Assembly (NCBI GenBank): GCA_030737875.1
Contig: CM060912.1
Span: forward strand, 128,101,993-128,165,992
DNA from: Allium sativum
Taxonomy: Eukaryota > Streptophyta > Magnoliopsida > Asparagales > Amaryllidaceae
Direction of reading: 5' to 3'
DNA length: 64,000 nt
In this document: in pieces, positions 23,119-33,663 of the stretch
Position numbering within the stretch: the stretch's first letter is position 1
Layout: each line of letters begins with the position of its first letter
The notes under the pieces: generated by a model
Told to the model about the DNA's origin: nothing
What the model saw: the letters and a program-made list of their open reading frames with translations, nothing else
The model's database searches: none
Position numbers and translations under genes: made by a program

Positions 23119-24319
23119 TGTTGAGTCGAAGCGTCGATGGTTATTTTGATTTATGACAAGAAGAAGCTTCTACATCGACAAAAAGAAGACAAGATGACTT
23201 CATAGGTTAGAAGTTGATTATTTAGAGTTATAAAATGTTAAAATCTATCCTCAAATAATCATACTTCTAATTGTTTGAAAATACTACTCATGAAGACATT
23301 TTTTATGCATATGACCGAAAACATGTCGACCTACAATTTTTTATAGGTCAACAGGTTTTTAAATTGTAACGGTCAAAAATAGGTCGACCTATAAAATTTT
23401 ATAGGTCAACAGGTTTTTGAATTCCAACGGCTAAAAACATGTCGACCTATAAAATTCTATAGGTCAACAGGTTTTTGAATTTTGACCGTTATATTGAAAA
23501 GTCATCTTCTTTCTTCAAGAGTTGCATCCTTTTTTCTTCATGAATAAACACTCCTTTTAGATGCATCTCTTCACCAATAATTGCAACTACTCGATCTTTA
23601 TAAATACATAAATTTGCAATCATTCAAATCACCGAATTTACTCTCTATTTTCTGATCTATCTTGCATTATTCTTTTCACTCAAAAAGCACTCAAAAGCAT
23701 TCAATAATCGTTTGAATCACCAAGCATATTTCATACACTTGTGATTCAACTCGATATTTTACTTCCTAATCTTACTAAACATCAAATTACATTTGAGGAT
23801 AAGATTATAGGAAGGGTGTACTCAATTGTTGACAAATCAGTGTTGAAGGAAGAACACATTCAAAGTCAAAATCTTATTATTGTTGAAGTCCTCGGTGTTG
23901 TAAGAGGCAAGTGTTGAAGTCCTCGTGTTATAAGAGGCAAGTGTTGAAGTCCTCGTGTTATAAGAGGCAAGTGTTGAAGTCCTCGTGTTGTTAGAGGCGT
24001 GAAATCCCGTTCGGCTGCTCGGGTATTGTAAACCTGTTTCCTCCGGGTGAAGTGAGGTTGTTGTCTAGTGAAAATCCAGATAGAAGTCTGGGACTGGACG
24101 TAGGACGGTGCTCCGAACCAGTATAAAAATCCCTGGTGTGATTTTTCCTATTTACTGCATTTGCTATACTTGCTTATCTGTGATATTGCTTCTGTGAGAT
24201 CTTTTTACATTAAATATTTACCTGCATAACTATTGTAAATATACAAGTTAGTATATCACATACTTTCCGCATAGCCATATTATAGATCCTGCATAAGTCG
24301 TGCACATCCGACCCCTTCA
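23119..24319 (+). repeat. SIRE-like LTR3, mosaic
   Basis: 1201 bp. Nearly identical to LTR2 at both ends but clearly different between about 23262 and 23570, then identical again from CACCAATAATTGCAAC. Four instead of five 30-bp repeats. Hairpin arms here are longer, e.g. GTCGACCTATAAAA and TTTTATAGGTCAAC. Confidence 0.9.
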
Positions 24320-24730
24320 GCACATGCCTCCTTAGGTGTCATGAGATGCTTCTACACATGCACATCTAAGAGGGTTATGTGTCCTTATATTATTTTTTTC
24401 CTTTAGCTTGCATAAGAAGCTTCTCATTTTAAATTCATTTTCCTTTACATGAATTCATATATTCATGTTCAATAACCATGATAACTTAACATATAATGTG
24501 TGTTAGCATGCACGAGAGTGTCATGACCTTTCTGATAAGTTTTAGTCGATGAAAGGTCGAGAATTTGATAAACGACTTCCGGTCGCATTTTCAAGTTCAT
24601 ATTGAACTAAATATTTTTGTACACTTATCACTCTTTATTATTTAAAAGATCTTTATTTTAGTTACAACTCATCACTTCGATATTTAAAATTTATTCGTAA
24701 ATTCAAGCGGTAAATTATCGGATTGTTACA
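24320..24730 (-). repeat. L1 left LTR, resumed part
   Basis: Matches 35665-36077 of the right LTR (GCATGCACGA, TTTAGTCGATGAA, AATTCAAGCG), ending TTGTTACA. Confidence 0.85.
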
Positions 24731-24743
24731 TTCTTTCCCTCTT
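24731..24743 (-). promoter_or_regulatory. Polypurine tract of L1
   Basis: The minus strand reads AAGAGGGAAAGAA directly before the LTR start TGTAACAATCC. Next to it is TTTCGGGGACGAAATT (minus strand of 24752-24767), a sequence often found beside the tract in plant Gypsy elements and also beside those of the chromovirus and L2. Confidence 0.8.
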
Positions 24744-25447
24744 AAAAGGAATTTCGTCCCCGAAATTCTACGCAATACTTATTCAAAAGAATAACAAACA
24801 CATAAAACTCTAGGTATCCAAGGCATTCTCTTGAAAGTATACTTTCAAAACAATTTCATAATTCGAAATTCAGAGTTTAAGACATACCTGTATATTATAT
24901 GATTGGAACTTCTCATTTTGTGATCAACGTTTTATCAATCCTGCAAGCTATTACTGGATCAAGCGTCGTAGTTTCTTCTTTATGCCCAAATTCAGGATCT
25001 TGCTTATTCCAGTCCACATTGATACCCAATCTCCTTCCCGTGAATACACACTCTATTTGGAGTAGATTCTAGAGCTCCCTCGCTCTTTTTTTCCTTTATA
25101 ATTGCATCCAATTCCAAATCGTCCAGTAAAGATATACTCTTCTTTAGTGGTGCCATCAAAATGTCCCAAAGGTTCATCGTACTCCGACTCATCCGACTCA
25201 TCATCATCAAGTAAGAATGTATTCTCCATGTTGCGGTATCCATCAAAATGTACCAGAGAGTAATCACGACACTCTTATTATAAGAATTTCCGAGTAGACT
25301 GCCAAATAATATATTCAAATAAGTCAAACAAATTTTATAAGAAATTCTTTTGTCAAAACTAAGATCATATTCACCAAAGTAGATTCAGGCTACACACTCA
25401 ATCTAGGATATTTTATCCTATTTCGACCAATGTTGACTCATCAAGCT

Positions 25448-26100
25448 ATGGTGTACTCTCCTTATTGCGGTACCCATCAAAATGTATCGGGGAGTTATAT
25501 TTTCAAGATAGACATCTCATATAATATCTTCATTTTTTTATAATATGGTTATACTCATCAAAGTCAACTCGTCAAATAATGAATTACTCTCCTTATTGCA
25601 GTACCCATCAAAATGTAATGGAGAGTAATATTTTCAAAATAGACATCTCAAATATTATCTTCAATTTTTTTTATAATATGACTATGTTCATCAAAGTCAA
25701 CTCGTCAAATAATGAGTTACTCTCCTTGTTGCAGTACCAATCCAAATATACCGAAGAGTAATATTTTCAAAATAAACATCTCAAATAATATCTTTAATTT
25801 TTTTAATAATATGACTATATTCATCAAAGTCAACTCGTCAAATAATGAGTTATTCTCCCTGTTGTAGTACCCATCAAAATATACCGGAGAGTAATATTTT
25901 CAAAATAGACATCTCAAATAATATTTTCAGTTTTTTTTATATAATATGATTATATTCATCAAAGTCAACTCATAAAATAATGAGTTACTCTCCTTATTGC
26001 AGTACTCATCAAAATGTACCGGAGAGTAATATTTTCAAAATAGACATCTCAAATAATATCTTCATTTTTTATATAATATGATTATATTCATCAAAGTGGA
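25448..26100. repeat. 125-135 bp tandem repeat with internal stem
   Basis: About five units, each with TTACTCTCC...GGAGAGTAA arms around a GTACCCATCAAAATGTAC core (itself GTAC...GTAC), followed by TTTTCAAAATAGACATCTCA and a CATCAAAGTCAACTC stretch. A degenerate copy lies at 25215-25275. Confidence 0.85.
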
Positions 26101-26129
26101 TCCACACTCAATTTATGATATTTTATCCT

Positions 26130-26390
26130 ATTGCGGTCGGCATCCCGTCATCAAATAGGATGTACTCCACTCGGCTCGATACCAACATAGAGTAATAGTG
26201 CACTAGCCAAGATCTATTGTCTTATACCGCATGTCATCACCATCATTAGAAGGTAACCATCATATTGCGGCCAACATCCCATCATCAAATAGGATGTACT
26301 CTACTAGAACGATACCACATAGAGTAATAGTGCACTACCCAAGATCCATTGTCTTATATCGCACATCGTTATCGTCACTTGAAGGTATCC
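26130..26390. repeat. Two-copy tandem repeat, about 130 bp
   Basis: The stretch CATCCCGTCATCAAATAGGA through CCAAGATCTATTGTCTTATA and a CATCACCATC-like end occurs twice in direct order with several substitutions. Confidence 0.8.
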
Positions 26391-27249
26391 ATCCTTGATT
26401 AAATAATCAAATAAAAATCTTTCATAAGCTTAAACAAAGTATTTTCTCAAAGTACTTTCATACTTTGTAATCATTACTCCCACATGGATAACCATTTTAT
26501 TTTGAAAAATCCACACTCTCAACTTCGAAAATCATCTTAAGTATAACCCCTACATCAATCTTTTCATATTACTCGATGTATCTCAAAATCTTATATGGGA
26601 CACTAGTTATGACATTGGCATTAAATGATGTCAATTTTGTTTTTGTCAAACACATGGCCAGTTTGCAACAATATTTTGAGACAACAAACTTTCAAAATTT
26701 TAAATGCGTACGATGTAAGTATTCTAGATAATTAATATAGCTTTCCAATAAGATTGACTTCAACCAAACCAAATCAAATAATCAAAAGTTATGAATGAAT
26801 TGCTGAGAGATGTTTTAGCAACTTTAAGCTAACTTCATCAATGCTAAACAACTCTAATATCATATTACGTAATGATATAATTATTGTAACGACCCGGATT
26901 TTGAGCGGCTTTGGTTATCGACGTAAGCCCGACGTCGATAACCAAAACATCGAAAAATCCCGGTAATTAATGGAAGAAATTAGAAGGTGAGAATAGATAA
27001 GATAGAAACGTAGAATAGAAGAAGAAGAAGAACACAACATCAGAGTAACACGAACCTCACAGCGGAACGAATAACATATAATAGATAACATACTTTGAAA
27101 TATAACAGTTATATATACAATAGCACTTATCAGAGTACAACACTTACAACACAGCGGAAATAACTATAGCTATATGATCCTGAAGCCTCCTGCTCCAGTT
27201 CTTCAATGTATCTGCAAATCCCGACTACTTGACTGCCCATACAAATTTA

Positions 27250-27308
27250 GGCACCCAAGAGTTTAGGGAAAACAAAACAAATAAACTCCGGGTCAGTCAT
27301 GTGACTGG
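27250..27308 (-). other. Hairpin A+B module, S2 copy
   Basis: ACCCAAGAGTTTA pairs with TAAACTCCGGGT; then CAGTC-ATGT-GACTG. Confidence 0.75.
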
Positions 27309-28228
27309 TGTGAATAAACTCAAATCATTTAAAACAGGTATATGATATCTCATAAGACCACGCCGTGAATACGGAACGGGTTTTTCCCTTATGAGAATCC
27401 AAACATTTTTGCAAAGCAATATCATTCTGATATTATAATAATGTCTAAGTACAAACAAATATCAGTCTAGTAGAAACGCTTGCATCTCACGTTCTACATA
27501 TATAGTATACAATCAAAACCGCAAGCACGTATTGGGTAATGGATTTCCAACTATGACAAGGTATGGAATCACCTTCCGATCAGTGTACTCTAGGAACGAT
27601 ACACTGGAGTTCAACAAGAACATCTTGCAACTCAGCCACACATGACCGACCACTCATTTCGCTTGAGTGTATCGAATGTACATCACCAACGGTTGGGATC
27701 AGCAACCGTTCCCGTATATATATGGGACAGCATTGATAGATTTAAGAAACAAATGAATATTCTCTAGATAGGTGATTATACACCCTACTTCGGTGCGACC
27801 GACTTAGACATGCTGCCTGCCCGATTTTTGTCATTTACCGGTTGATGAGGCTAGAAGCTACGCTTTATCATTACATCAGATTCACTTTGAATGCCACATT
27901 GTCAGATCCATCAAAATCACTAATTGATGTCTACAACCATACATTACGTGTCAGCTAAAAGAAGTTTCCTTCTCCGCTTCCACTCTTGGTATAGTTGAAG
28001 AAATCAATGTACGTGACCGTCTGGAAATACTATGTCAGACATCCATCTTCATTCACTTAGAAATGTCACATCGTCATACCCGCCAAATCACAAATTGACT
28101 TATCCAGAAATAACACGGGTATACAGCTAAGAGAAACGAATTCCTCCGCCACCAAATGTGAATACGTTTGAACAGATCAACTTACGCGATCCATTGGATA
28201 TACTCTGTCAGACCTTCGTCCATACAAG

Positions 28229-28247
28229 TTGTCCTGGGACTGGACAA
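28229..28247 (-). other. Hairpin C, S2 copy
   Basis: TTGTCC-TGGGACT-GGACAA followed by ACCGAAGGCACTAT. Confidence 0.75.
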
Positions 28248-28969
28248 ACCGAAGGCACTATTCAGTATATCCATCTTAGTCACTGTTATCTAAGACTTAT
28301 ACAACAGCCCTTGCATTTTACTCCGTCTTCAATTATCTTTGGCATATATGATTCACAACGCTTATGCCAATACAGAGTGGTTCTTCGGATAATAATCCAA
28401 CCGGTCTCTCCATATTAACAACGTTAAAATGGTCAAAACTTCGATAGTCTATGAGTTAACTATCAAAGAAAAACAATTGTGCAAACAACGATATTATTTC
28501 CAGATGAAAATTATATCGAACAAACATCATTTAACATAAATCTCTTTAGTTCATTTATTTACTTATCTCCTGTTTCCCTATATTCTAAATTCTTATTTTT
28601 CTTTTATCAGAAAACATTTCTGATTCTCGTTTGGAAAACATTTCCAAAACTCCTTTACGATCAAACCTTAACATTTCTTAGTTAAGAAGGAAGTCACTCA
28701 AGTTGGGGTATAATTACCTCTTAGACCTTAAATGAACAACGTATAACTTCGAAATGGTCAAAGTTTATCTTTTAAATCTTTAATAACTTCTTTACGCCTT
28801 TCTCGGATCCAATTTTACTAATCCACTTCTATATTTAAAACATTGGTTATAACGATAACGTTAAAATCCCTACTTTCGAATTATCTAACTTAATTATAAC
28901 TTCTATTCTTATAAGTGAATAATTAACCTAACACTTATTTAATTATAAATAAATAAATCTCTATTTAAA

Positions 28970-30370
28970 CACTGGAAAGTATAAGTACTTTCCCGAATTC
29001 GATATAATTGAATTTGCCGATTAACTCTCTTCGAGAAATCTCTATTTGATTAACTCTTCTTCGAATAACCTATATTCGATTAACTCCTTCTCGAATAAAC
29101 GATATTCGATAATCTCTCTTCGAATAACTAATATTCGATAACTCTTCCTTTTCAAATATCTCATATTTGAAAATCTCACTTCGATTAAACTATAATCGAT
29201 AACTCCCTTCGATGAAACTAACATCGATAACTCCTTTCGATGAAACTAACATCGATAACTTCTTTCGATGAAACTAACATCGATAACTCCTTTCGATGAA
29301 ACTAACATCGATAACTTCTTTCGATGAAACTAACATCGATAACTCCTTTCGATGAAACTAACATCGATAACTTCTTTCGATGAAACTAACATCGATGACT
29401 TTAACTCAACGAACTTAACTCGACTAACTTAACTTGACTCGACTAACTCGACTTACTTGGTTCGACCAATTCGATTCGATTAACTAGGCTCGACTAACTT
29501 GACTAACTTAACTCGACTCACTTGGTTCGACCAATTCGATTCGGTTAACTAGGCTCGACTAACTTGACTAACTTAACTCGACTTACTTGGTTCGACCAAT
29601 TCGATTCGATTAACTAAGCTCGACTAACTTGACTAACTTAACTCGACTTACTTGGTTCGACCAATTCGATTCGATTAACTAGGCTCGACTAACTTGACTA
29701 ACTTAACTCGACTTACTTGGTTCGACCAATTCGACTCGATTAACTAGGCTCGACTAACTTGGTCGAACCACCCGATCAACTCAACTTATTAACTCGACTG
29801 ACTAATTCAACTCGATTAACCTAACTTGATTTACTTATCTCGATTAGCTGAACTAATCACTTTGATTAACTCGACTAATTCACTTTGGTTAACTTAACCA
29901 ATTCACTTAACTAATTTACTTAGTTTAACTTAACTAATTCACTTAACTCCTGTCGAATAAACTATATTCGATAACTCCTCTAACTCTATTCGAATAAACT
30001 ATATTCGATTAACTCCTTTACTCTATTCGAGTAAACTATATTCGATTTAACTCTATTTAACTCCGTTTAACTCTATTCGAATGACTAATATTCGATTAAC
30101 TCCTTTTCTTTATTCGAATAAACTATATTCGATCAACTCATTTGATTTAACTCAAATCAATTAACTCCATTTAAATCTATTCGAATAACTAATTCGATTA
30201 ACTAACTTCGAATACCATATTCGATTAACTAACTTCGAATACCATATTCGATTAACTCCTTTCGAATGTCTATATTCGATTAACTATCTTCGAATACCAT
30301 ATTCGATTAACTCCTTTCGAATGTCTATATTCGATTAACTATCTTCTTTCGAATACCATATTCGATTAAC
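28970..30370 (-). repeat. Hairpin-repeat domain of S2
   Basis: Built of short units that each fold on themselves, separated by TAACTC-like spacers. 29061-29204: arms TCGAATA/TATTCGA (three units), TTTTCAAATAT/ATATTTGAAAA, TCGATTA/TAATCGA. 29209-29404: seven 28-bp units with TCGATG/CATCGA. 29456-29780: five 65-bp units starting CTTGGTTCGACCAATTCGAT. 29940-30370: further TCGAATA/TATTCGA units of 26-40 bp. Open frames here (29042-29224) are repeat artefacts. Confidence 0.9.
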
Positions 30371-30443
30371 TATTCACTTTAAAAAGATTTCCTTTTTAAC
30401 AACGTTTTATTCATTTGAAAAGATTTACTTTTAAATAACGGTT

Positions 30444-30638
30444 CTACACTTTAAAAATGATTTCCTTTTTATGACGTTTCCTTTTCAATTCTATTTGTAA
30501 ATGGTTTACAAATATTTCCTTTTCAAATTTATTCTTGAAATATTCTAACTCCTTAAATTCCCGGGAAAATTCGCCATAACCTCCTTTGTATCGGGAGCAT
30601 CGGGAAAATCCCCAAACTCGCCACACAGGCCTTTCCAT
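30444..30638 (-). other. Module D with short open frame, S2 copy
   Basis: 64-codon minus-strand frame starting MERPVWRVWGFSRC. The same nucleotide stretch is present in S1 with a one-base difference in frame. No domain recognised; the C-terminal half is Lys/Glu-rich low complexity. May be a remnant of a coding region swallowed by the LTR or pure nucleotide conservation. Confidence 0.35.
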
Positions 30639-30946
30639 TCAAAAAGAAAATGGTTTGAAATTATTTCCTTTTTGAATACCTCCTATTTATAAATATCCCA
30701 ATTTATAAACATTTCTTATTTATAAATATTCCACTTTATAAATATCTCTTATTTATACATATCCCATTTTATAAATATTCTATTTTCAATATCACTTTGA
30801 AAATTCCCTTATCTACATTCCGGTATGTTATGGTATCCAATCATATCAAATCACGATGTTCAATATCGTTCAAACACATATAATCGCCAACAGATTATAC
30901 ATCACATTATATATCACACTATATAAATCACAGTAAAATAACTGTT

Positions 30947-30988
30947 GAGGAATCCAGTTGGATTCCTCCAACCTGTTTCCCTGCATCA
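30947..30988 (-). other. GAGGAATCC hairpin module, S2 copy
   Basis: Perfect 9-bp stem GAGGAATCC-AGTT-GGATTCCTC, then CAACCTGTTTCCCTGCATC. Confidence 0.75.
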
Positions 30989-31211
30989 CAGATGTTAAAC
31001 AATATAGATAACATCGATTTCACTTCGATGTGAATTATTCTGATCAACAGAATCAACATATAAATATCCAACTGTTATATATATATGTATACACATATAT
31101 ATAAAGTTTCCACTAACTGTCTAGCAGTTCAATCAAATAATCAACACACAGTCAAACAGTCAATATTTAACAGTTCTGAAAATACAACATGAAATTATAA
31201 ACTGTTAAGAG

Positions 31212-31230
31212 TTAGTGAGATTTACTCACA
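31212..31230 (-). other. GTGAG/CTCAC hairpin, S2 copy
   Basis: GTTAGTGAGATTTACTCAC; arms GTGAG and CTCAC. Position relative to the GAGGAATCC module is like that in S1 and L2. Confidence 0.55.
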
Positions 31231-32136
31231 TTTGCAGTTCATCGTTGAAGAACGATAAACTGTTATTTGATTCAGTCTGACAATTTATTTCGCCATAAAT
31301 TGTAACGAGCTCGGATTCACTCCTAATTAGCTCCATGGTGTAGCCACCGTCCACACGATCCCAACGCAACTTACGGTTCACGATTTTGACCTCGTATGAT
31401 CAAATTATCGAGTTTACAAGTTAATACACTATATTTTAAATAGAAATAGAATTTGAAATTTAAAAATCCATGGGCTTTGACCTTTCCAACCAAACCGGCC
31501 CATAACCATTTAAAACCGCTCACTCACCCTTCTTCCACGTTAAGACCTTCTGAACCGCTACTCCACTTCCTCTTTGACCCACCGTTGACCACCCCATGCT
31601 TCCACCTCGGTCATCAATCCCAGTCGCGGCCAACACCACCCAACTCAACGGACCATTCCGCACCTAACGACCACCACTACCCTCAACTCGACTCCTTCCC
31701 AGAGAACACAACCTGTTGCTTAACCAGTCAAGTTCCACTGTCGCTTTTTAATTTCGACTACCGGAGTTCCTCCGATCCACATCATCCTGGCCACCGCGTT
31801 ACCCTGAACTAAACCATCACCTTGATTTGGCTCGAAACTCACCATACGAACAATGAGTTCGAACCCTAGCCCGAATGTACCAGCGCTATCCAATTTTCAG
31901 CGACGGAAATCATAATCGAACCCAAAACAAAATACATAGACTGGAAGTGAATCTCGAGGGGAGATCAAAGCTATTTGTTTTAAGAATTTTAGCAATTCAT
32001 TTCTATTTCTCTTGATTTTTGAAAGGGGAAAAGTGTTCACGATTTCGTTTTCTGGAAACAAAATGAAATGGCGGCTAGAAGAGAAGGTTTGACCGGAGGA
32101 AAACAAATAGAATTAGGTTATAAAAGGAAGAAGGGT

Positions 32137-32144
32137 TATTTATA
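32137..32144 (-). promoter_or_regulatory. TATA box of S2
   Basis: The minus strand reads TATAAATA, followed about 30-40 bases on by TTTGTTTTCCT, a stretch also found downstream of the L2 TATA box (47164-47173). This puts transcription start about 1.1 kb from the 5' end of the LTR, leaving about 5.2 kb transcribed within the LTR. Confidence 0.55.
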
Positions 32145-33203
32145 GGAAAAGAAATAATATTTTTATATTCCTTTTATAACTTGATTATCACTTAAAAATT
32201 TCCTATGTCCAAATACAATACCTAAAAATCACGAAACTGGACATGCAGCTACAGTTCGACATTACGGTCCTAACGAAATTGGTTTCGTCGAATTCCGACT
32301 CCGTATGCTCACACAGCGTATTTTTAACCGTCAAAATACTGACTGTTTTTCACTCTAAAAATCCGTACGGCCACACAGTGACTCTAAAAATCACAGAACT
32401 GGAAATCTAACAATAATTTGATGTTGCGGATCCAACAAAACTGGTTTCGTTGAATTCTGAGGTCGTTTGCAAAACTGGCTATTTTTAGACCCCTGAATAA
32501 TCCATTTAAATATATAAATATATTTAAATAAATTAAATTAAATATAAATAAATTTATATTATCGTATATCTTCACATATGATATCGTACAGCTACCTAAT
32601 ATCATATCAGAATTTACAGTTTGATATTTTAGATTTCAGATTTATCGATATTCAATTCATATCGAAAATCCTTTTATAACGTATATAAAGCGTTACGAAT
32701 TATAAAGGAATTTCACAGCGATTTTTCTGAAATTTGATTTGGACGTACATCAAAATCTACACGACGAAATCCCGATTTTTCTCTTCACTAGAAAGATATA
32801 CTCCACCAGCTCCACACGTTTCTTGTTTCACAGAAATCCGTCTTAAAACGAATCCTGTACATTCAGTTGAACTTTGAATCGCCAATTTACGAACTGCAGC
32901 GCCATTTCGAGCTCTATTATAATTATATTATAATTATACGTTCAACCCGTCGTCGATTGAATATACTCGTTATTATATTTCGAATCGAAACTCCACAAGA
33001 TCTCGTATGCTATTCAATTCACATGATATTGTGAATTTCACTATTTCCGACTATTTCGACATTATAATATATTATTATATTATAATTATTAATTAAATAT
33101 TCAATATTATTTAATTAAACGATCATTAACTTCTCTAAATCCCCAATTATATAATTAAATAAATTAATTATATATCTCTAAAAATGTGGGTCATTACAAT
33201 TAT

Positions 33204-33651
33204 TTAAATAGATTTTCACACATTGGTTTCACATGAATGTAGTGTTCAATTTGCTCCTCTAGGTCTTCGTCAATTTTACTTTTCCCAAGACCATTTGATT
33301 CCTTCCTCGACAAGTTGTTATTCCATATTCCTTCGAAGCCACTCCACTGCATCCATTTCAAGCTGCAACATTCCTTCTTAACTTCATTCCTTCCTCCGTT
33401 ACTTTATAGCATAAACATATGCACTTACGATTTCGTTAAACCTCTCTATATGGTACATGATAAAGAATCATATATGTATAAACACTAAACAAAAGTTAGA
33501 GACACCAAATTAATACTACTCATAACCCCGGTCCAAGGAATGGTGCCTTACCCTATCCAGTTTTATTTATCAAATTAAGGTAACTTTATTTCAAAATTTG
33601 TAAGATTATATTCTAATCTTATGTAAAATTTTATTTAGCCACCTAACCTAA
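33204..33651 (-). other. L1 interior, right part
   Basis: 465 bases between S2 and the primer site, where gag would start in a complete element. The minus strand has only short frames; no Gag recognised. Confidence 0.5.
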
Positions 33652-33663
33652 TCTCTGATACCA
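33652..33663 (-). promoter_or_regulatory. Primer binding site of L1
   Basis: The minus strand reads TGGTATCAGAGA, matching initiator tRNA-Met, beside the right LTR. It fixes the element's orientation. Confidence 0.85.

Larger units (their letters stand above)
15141..24319 (+). mobile_element. SIRE/Maximus-like tandem array: LTR-gag-LTR-gag-LTR, no pol
   Basis: Three LTRs and two gag regions in direct order on the plus strand: LTR1 (15171-16184, 5' end missing), gag1, LTR2 (19040-20262), gag2, LTR3 (23119-24319). Units are nearly identical. Both lack protease, integrase, RT and RNase H at the same place, so the deletion predates the duplication: a non-autonomous family. The array sits inside the L1 left LTR. 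No target duplication is visible because LTR1 is truncated; about 30 bases resembling an LTR 3' end (15141-15170) precede it. Such arrays arise by unequal recombination between LTRs. Confidence 0.9.
13209..24730 (-). repeat. L1 left (3') LTR, interrupted
   Basis: Begins AGTGACGCACCGGAATT where the right LTR has TGTGATGCCTCGGAATT; the first T has mutated. Ends CGGATTGTTACA. Aligns with the right LTR throughout (e.g. 13260-15140 with 33715-35612). Contains the 10-bp stem TATCTAATTG/CAATTAGATA (13597-13622) and an array of GGCTTC/GAAGCC-type hairpins (14945-15115). The TATATATATA seen in the right LTR is deleted here (14934-14945). The SIRE-like array interrupts it at 15141-24319; 24320-24730 is its last 0.4 kb. 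Confidence 0.85.
24744..26885 (-). other. L1 interior, left part
   Basis: Non-coding. The largest minus-strand frame (25004-25327) has no recognisable domain and lies partly in repeats. Contains the tandem array at 25448-26100 and a two-copy repeat at 26130-26390. Right border is the S2 insertion with its ATTAT duplication (26881-26885). Confidence 0.6.
26886..33198 (-). mobile_element. S2: 6.3 kb solo LTR
   Basis: Begins TGTAACGACCCGG and ends GTGGGTCATTACA, flanked by ATTAT on both sides (26881-26885, 33199-33203). No primer site, tract or coding region, so a solo LTR. Shares with S1 and L2 the order of modules: CAGCGGAA, hairpins A and B, TGCCTGCCCGATTTTTGTCA, hairpin C, a hairpin-repeat domain, GAGGAATCC hairpin, GTGAG/CTCAC hairpin. 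Minus orientation by analogy with L2. Inserted into the L1 interior. Confidence 0.9.

Noticed and set aside
22816..23156. Small plus-strand proteins of 61-94 codons at the end of SIRE unit 2 (and 18796-19077 in unit 1)
   Set aside because: Frames differ between the two nearly identical units by indels and cover polypurine tracts and the LTR start.
29042..29224. 60-codon minus-strand frame
   Set aside because: Lies wholly in the hairpin repeats.
29209..29404. CRISPR-like array of 28-bp repeats
   Set aside because: Units are directly adjacent with no unique spacers, in a plant LTR. It is a tandem hairpin repeat.
31453..31812. 119-codon Pro/Ser/His-rich plus-strand frame in S2
   Set aside because: No domain, opposite to the element's orientation, in a GC-richer leader segment; kept open by composition.
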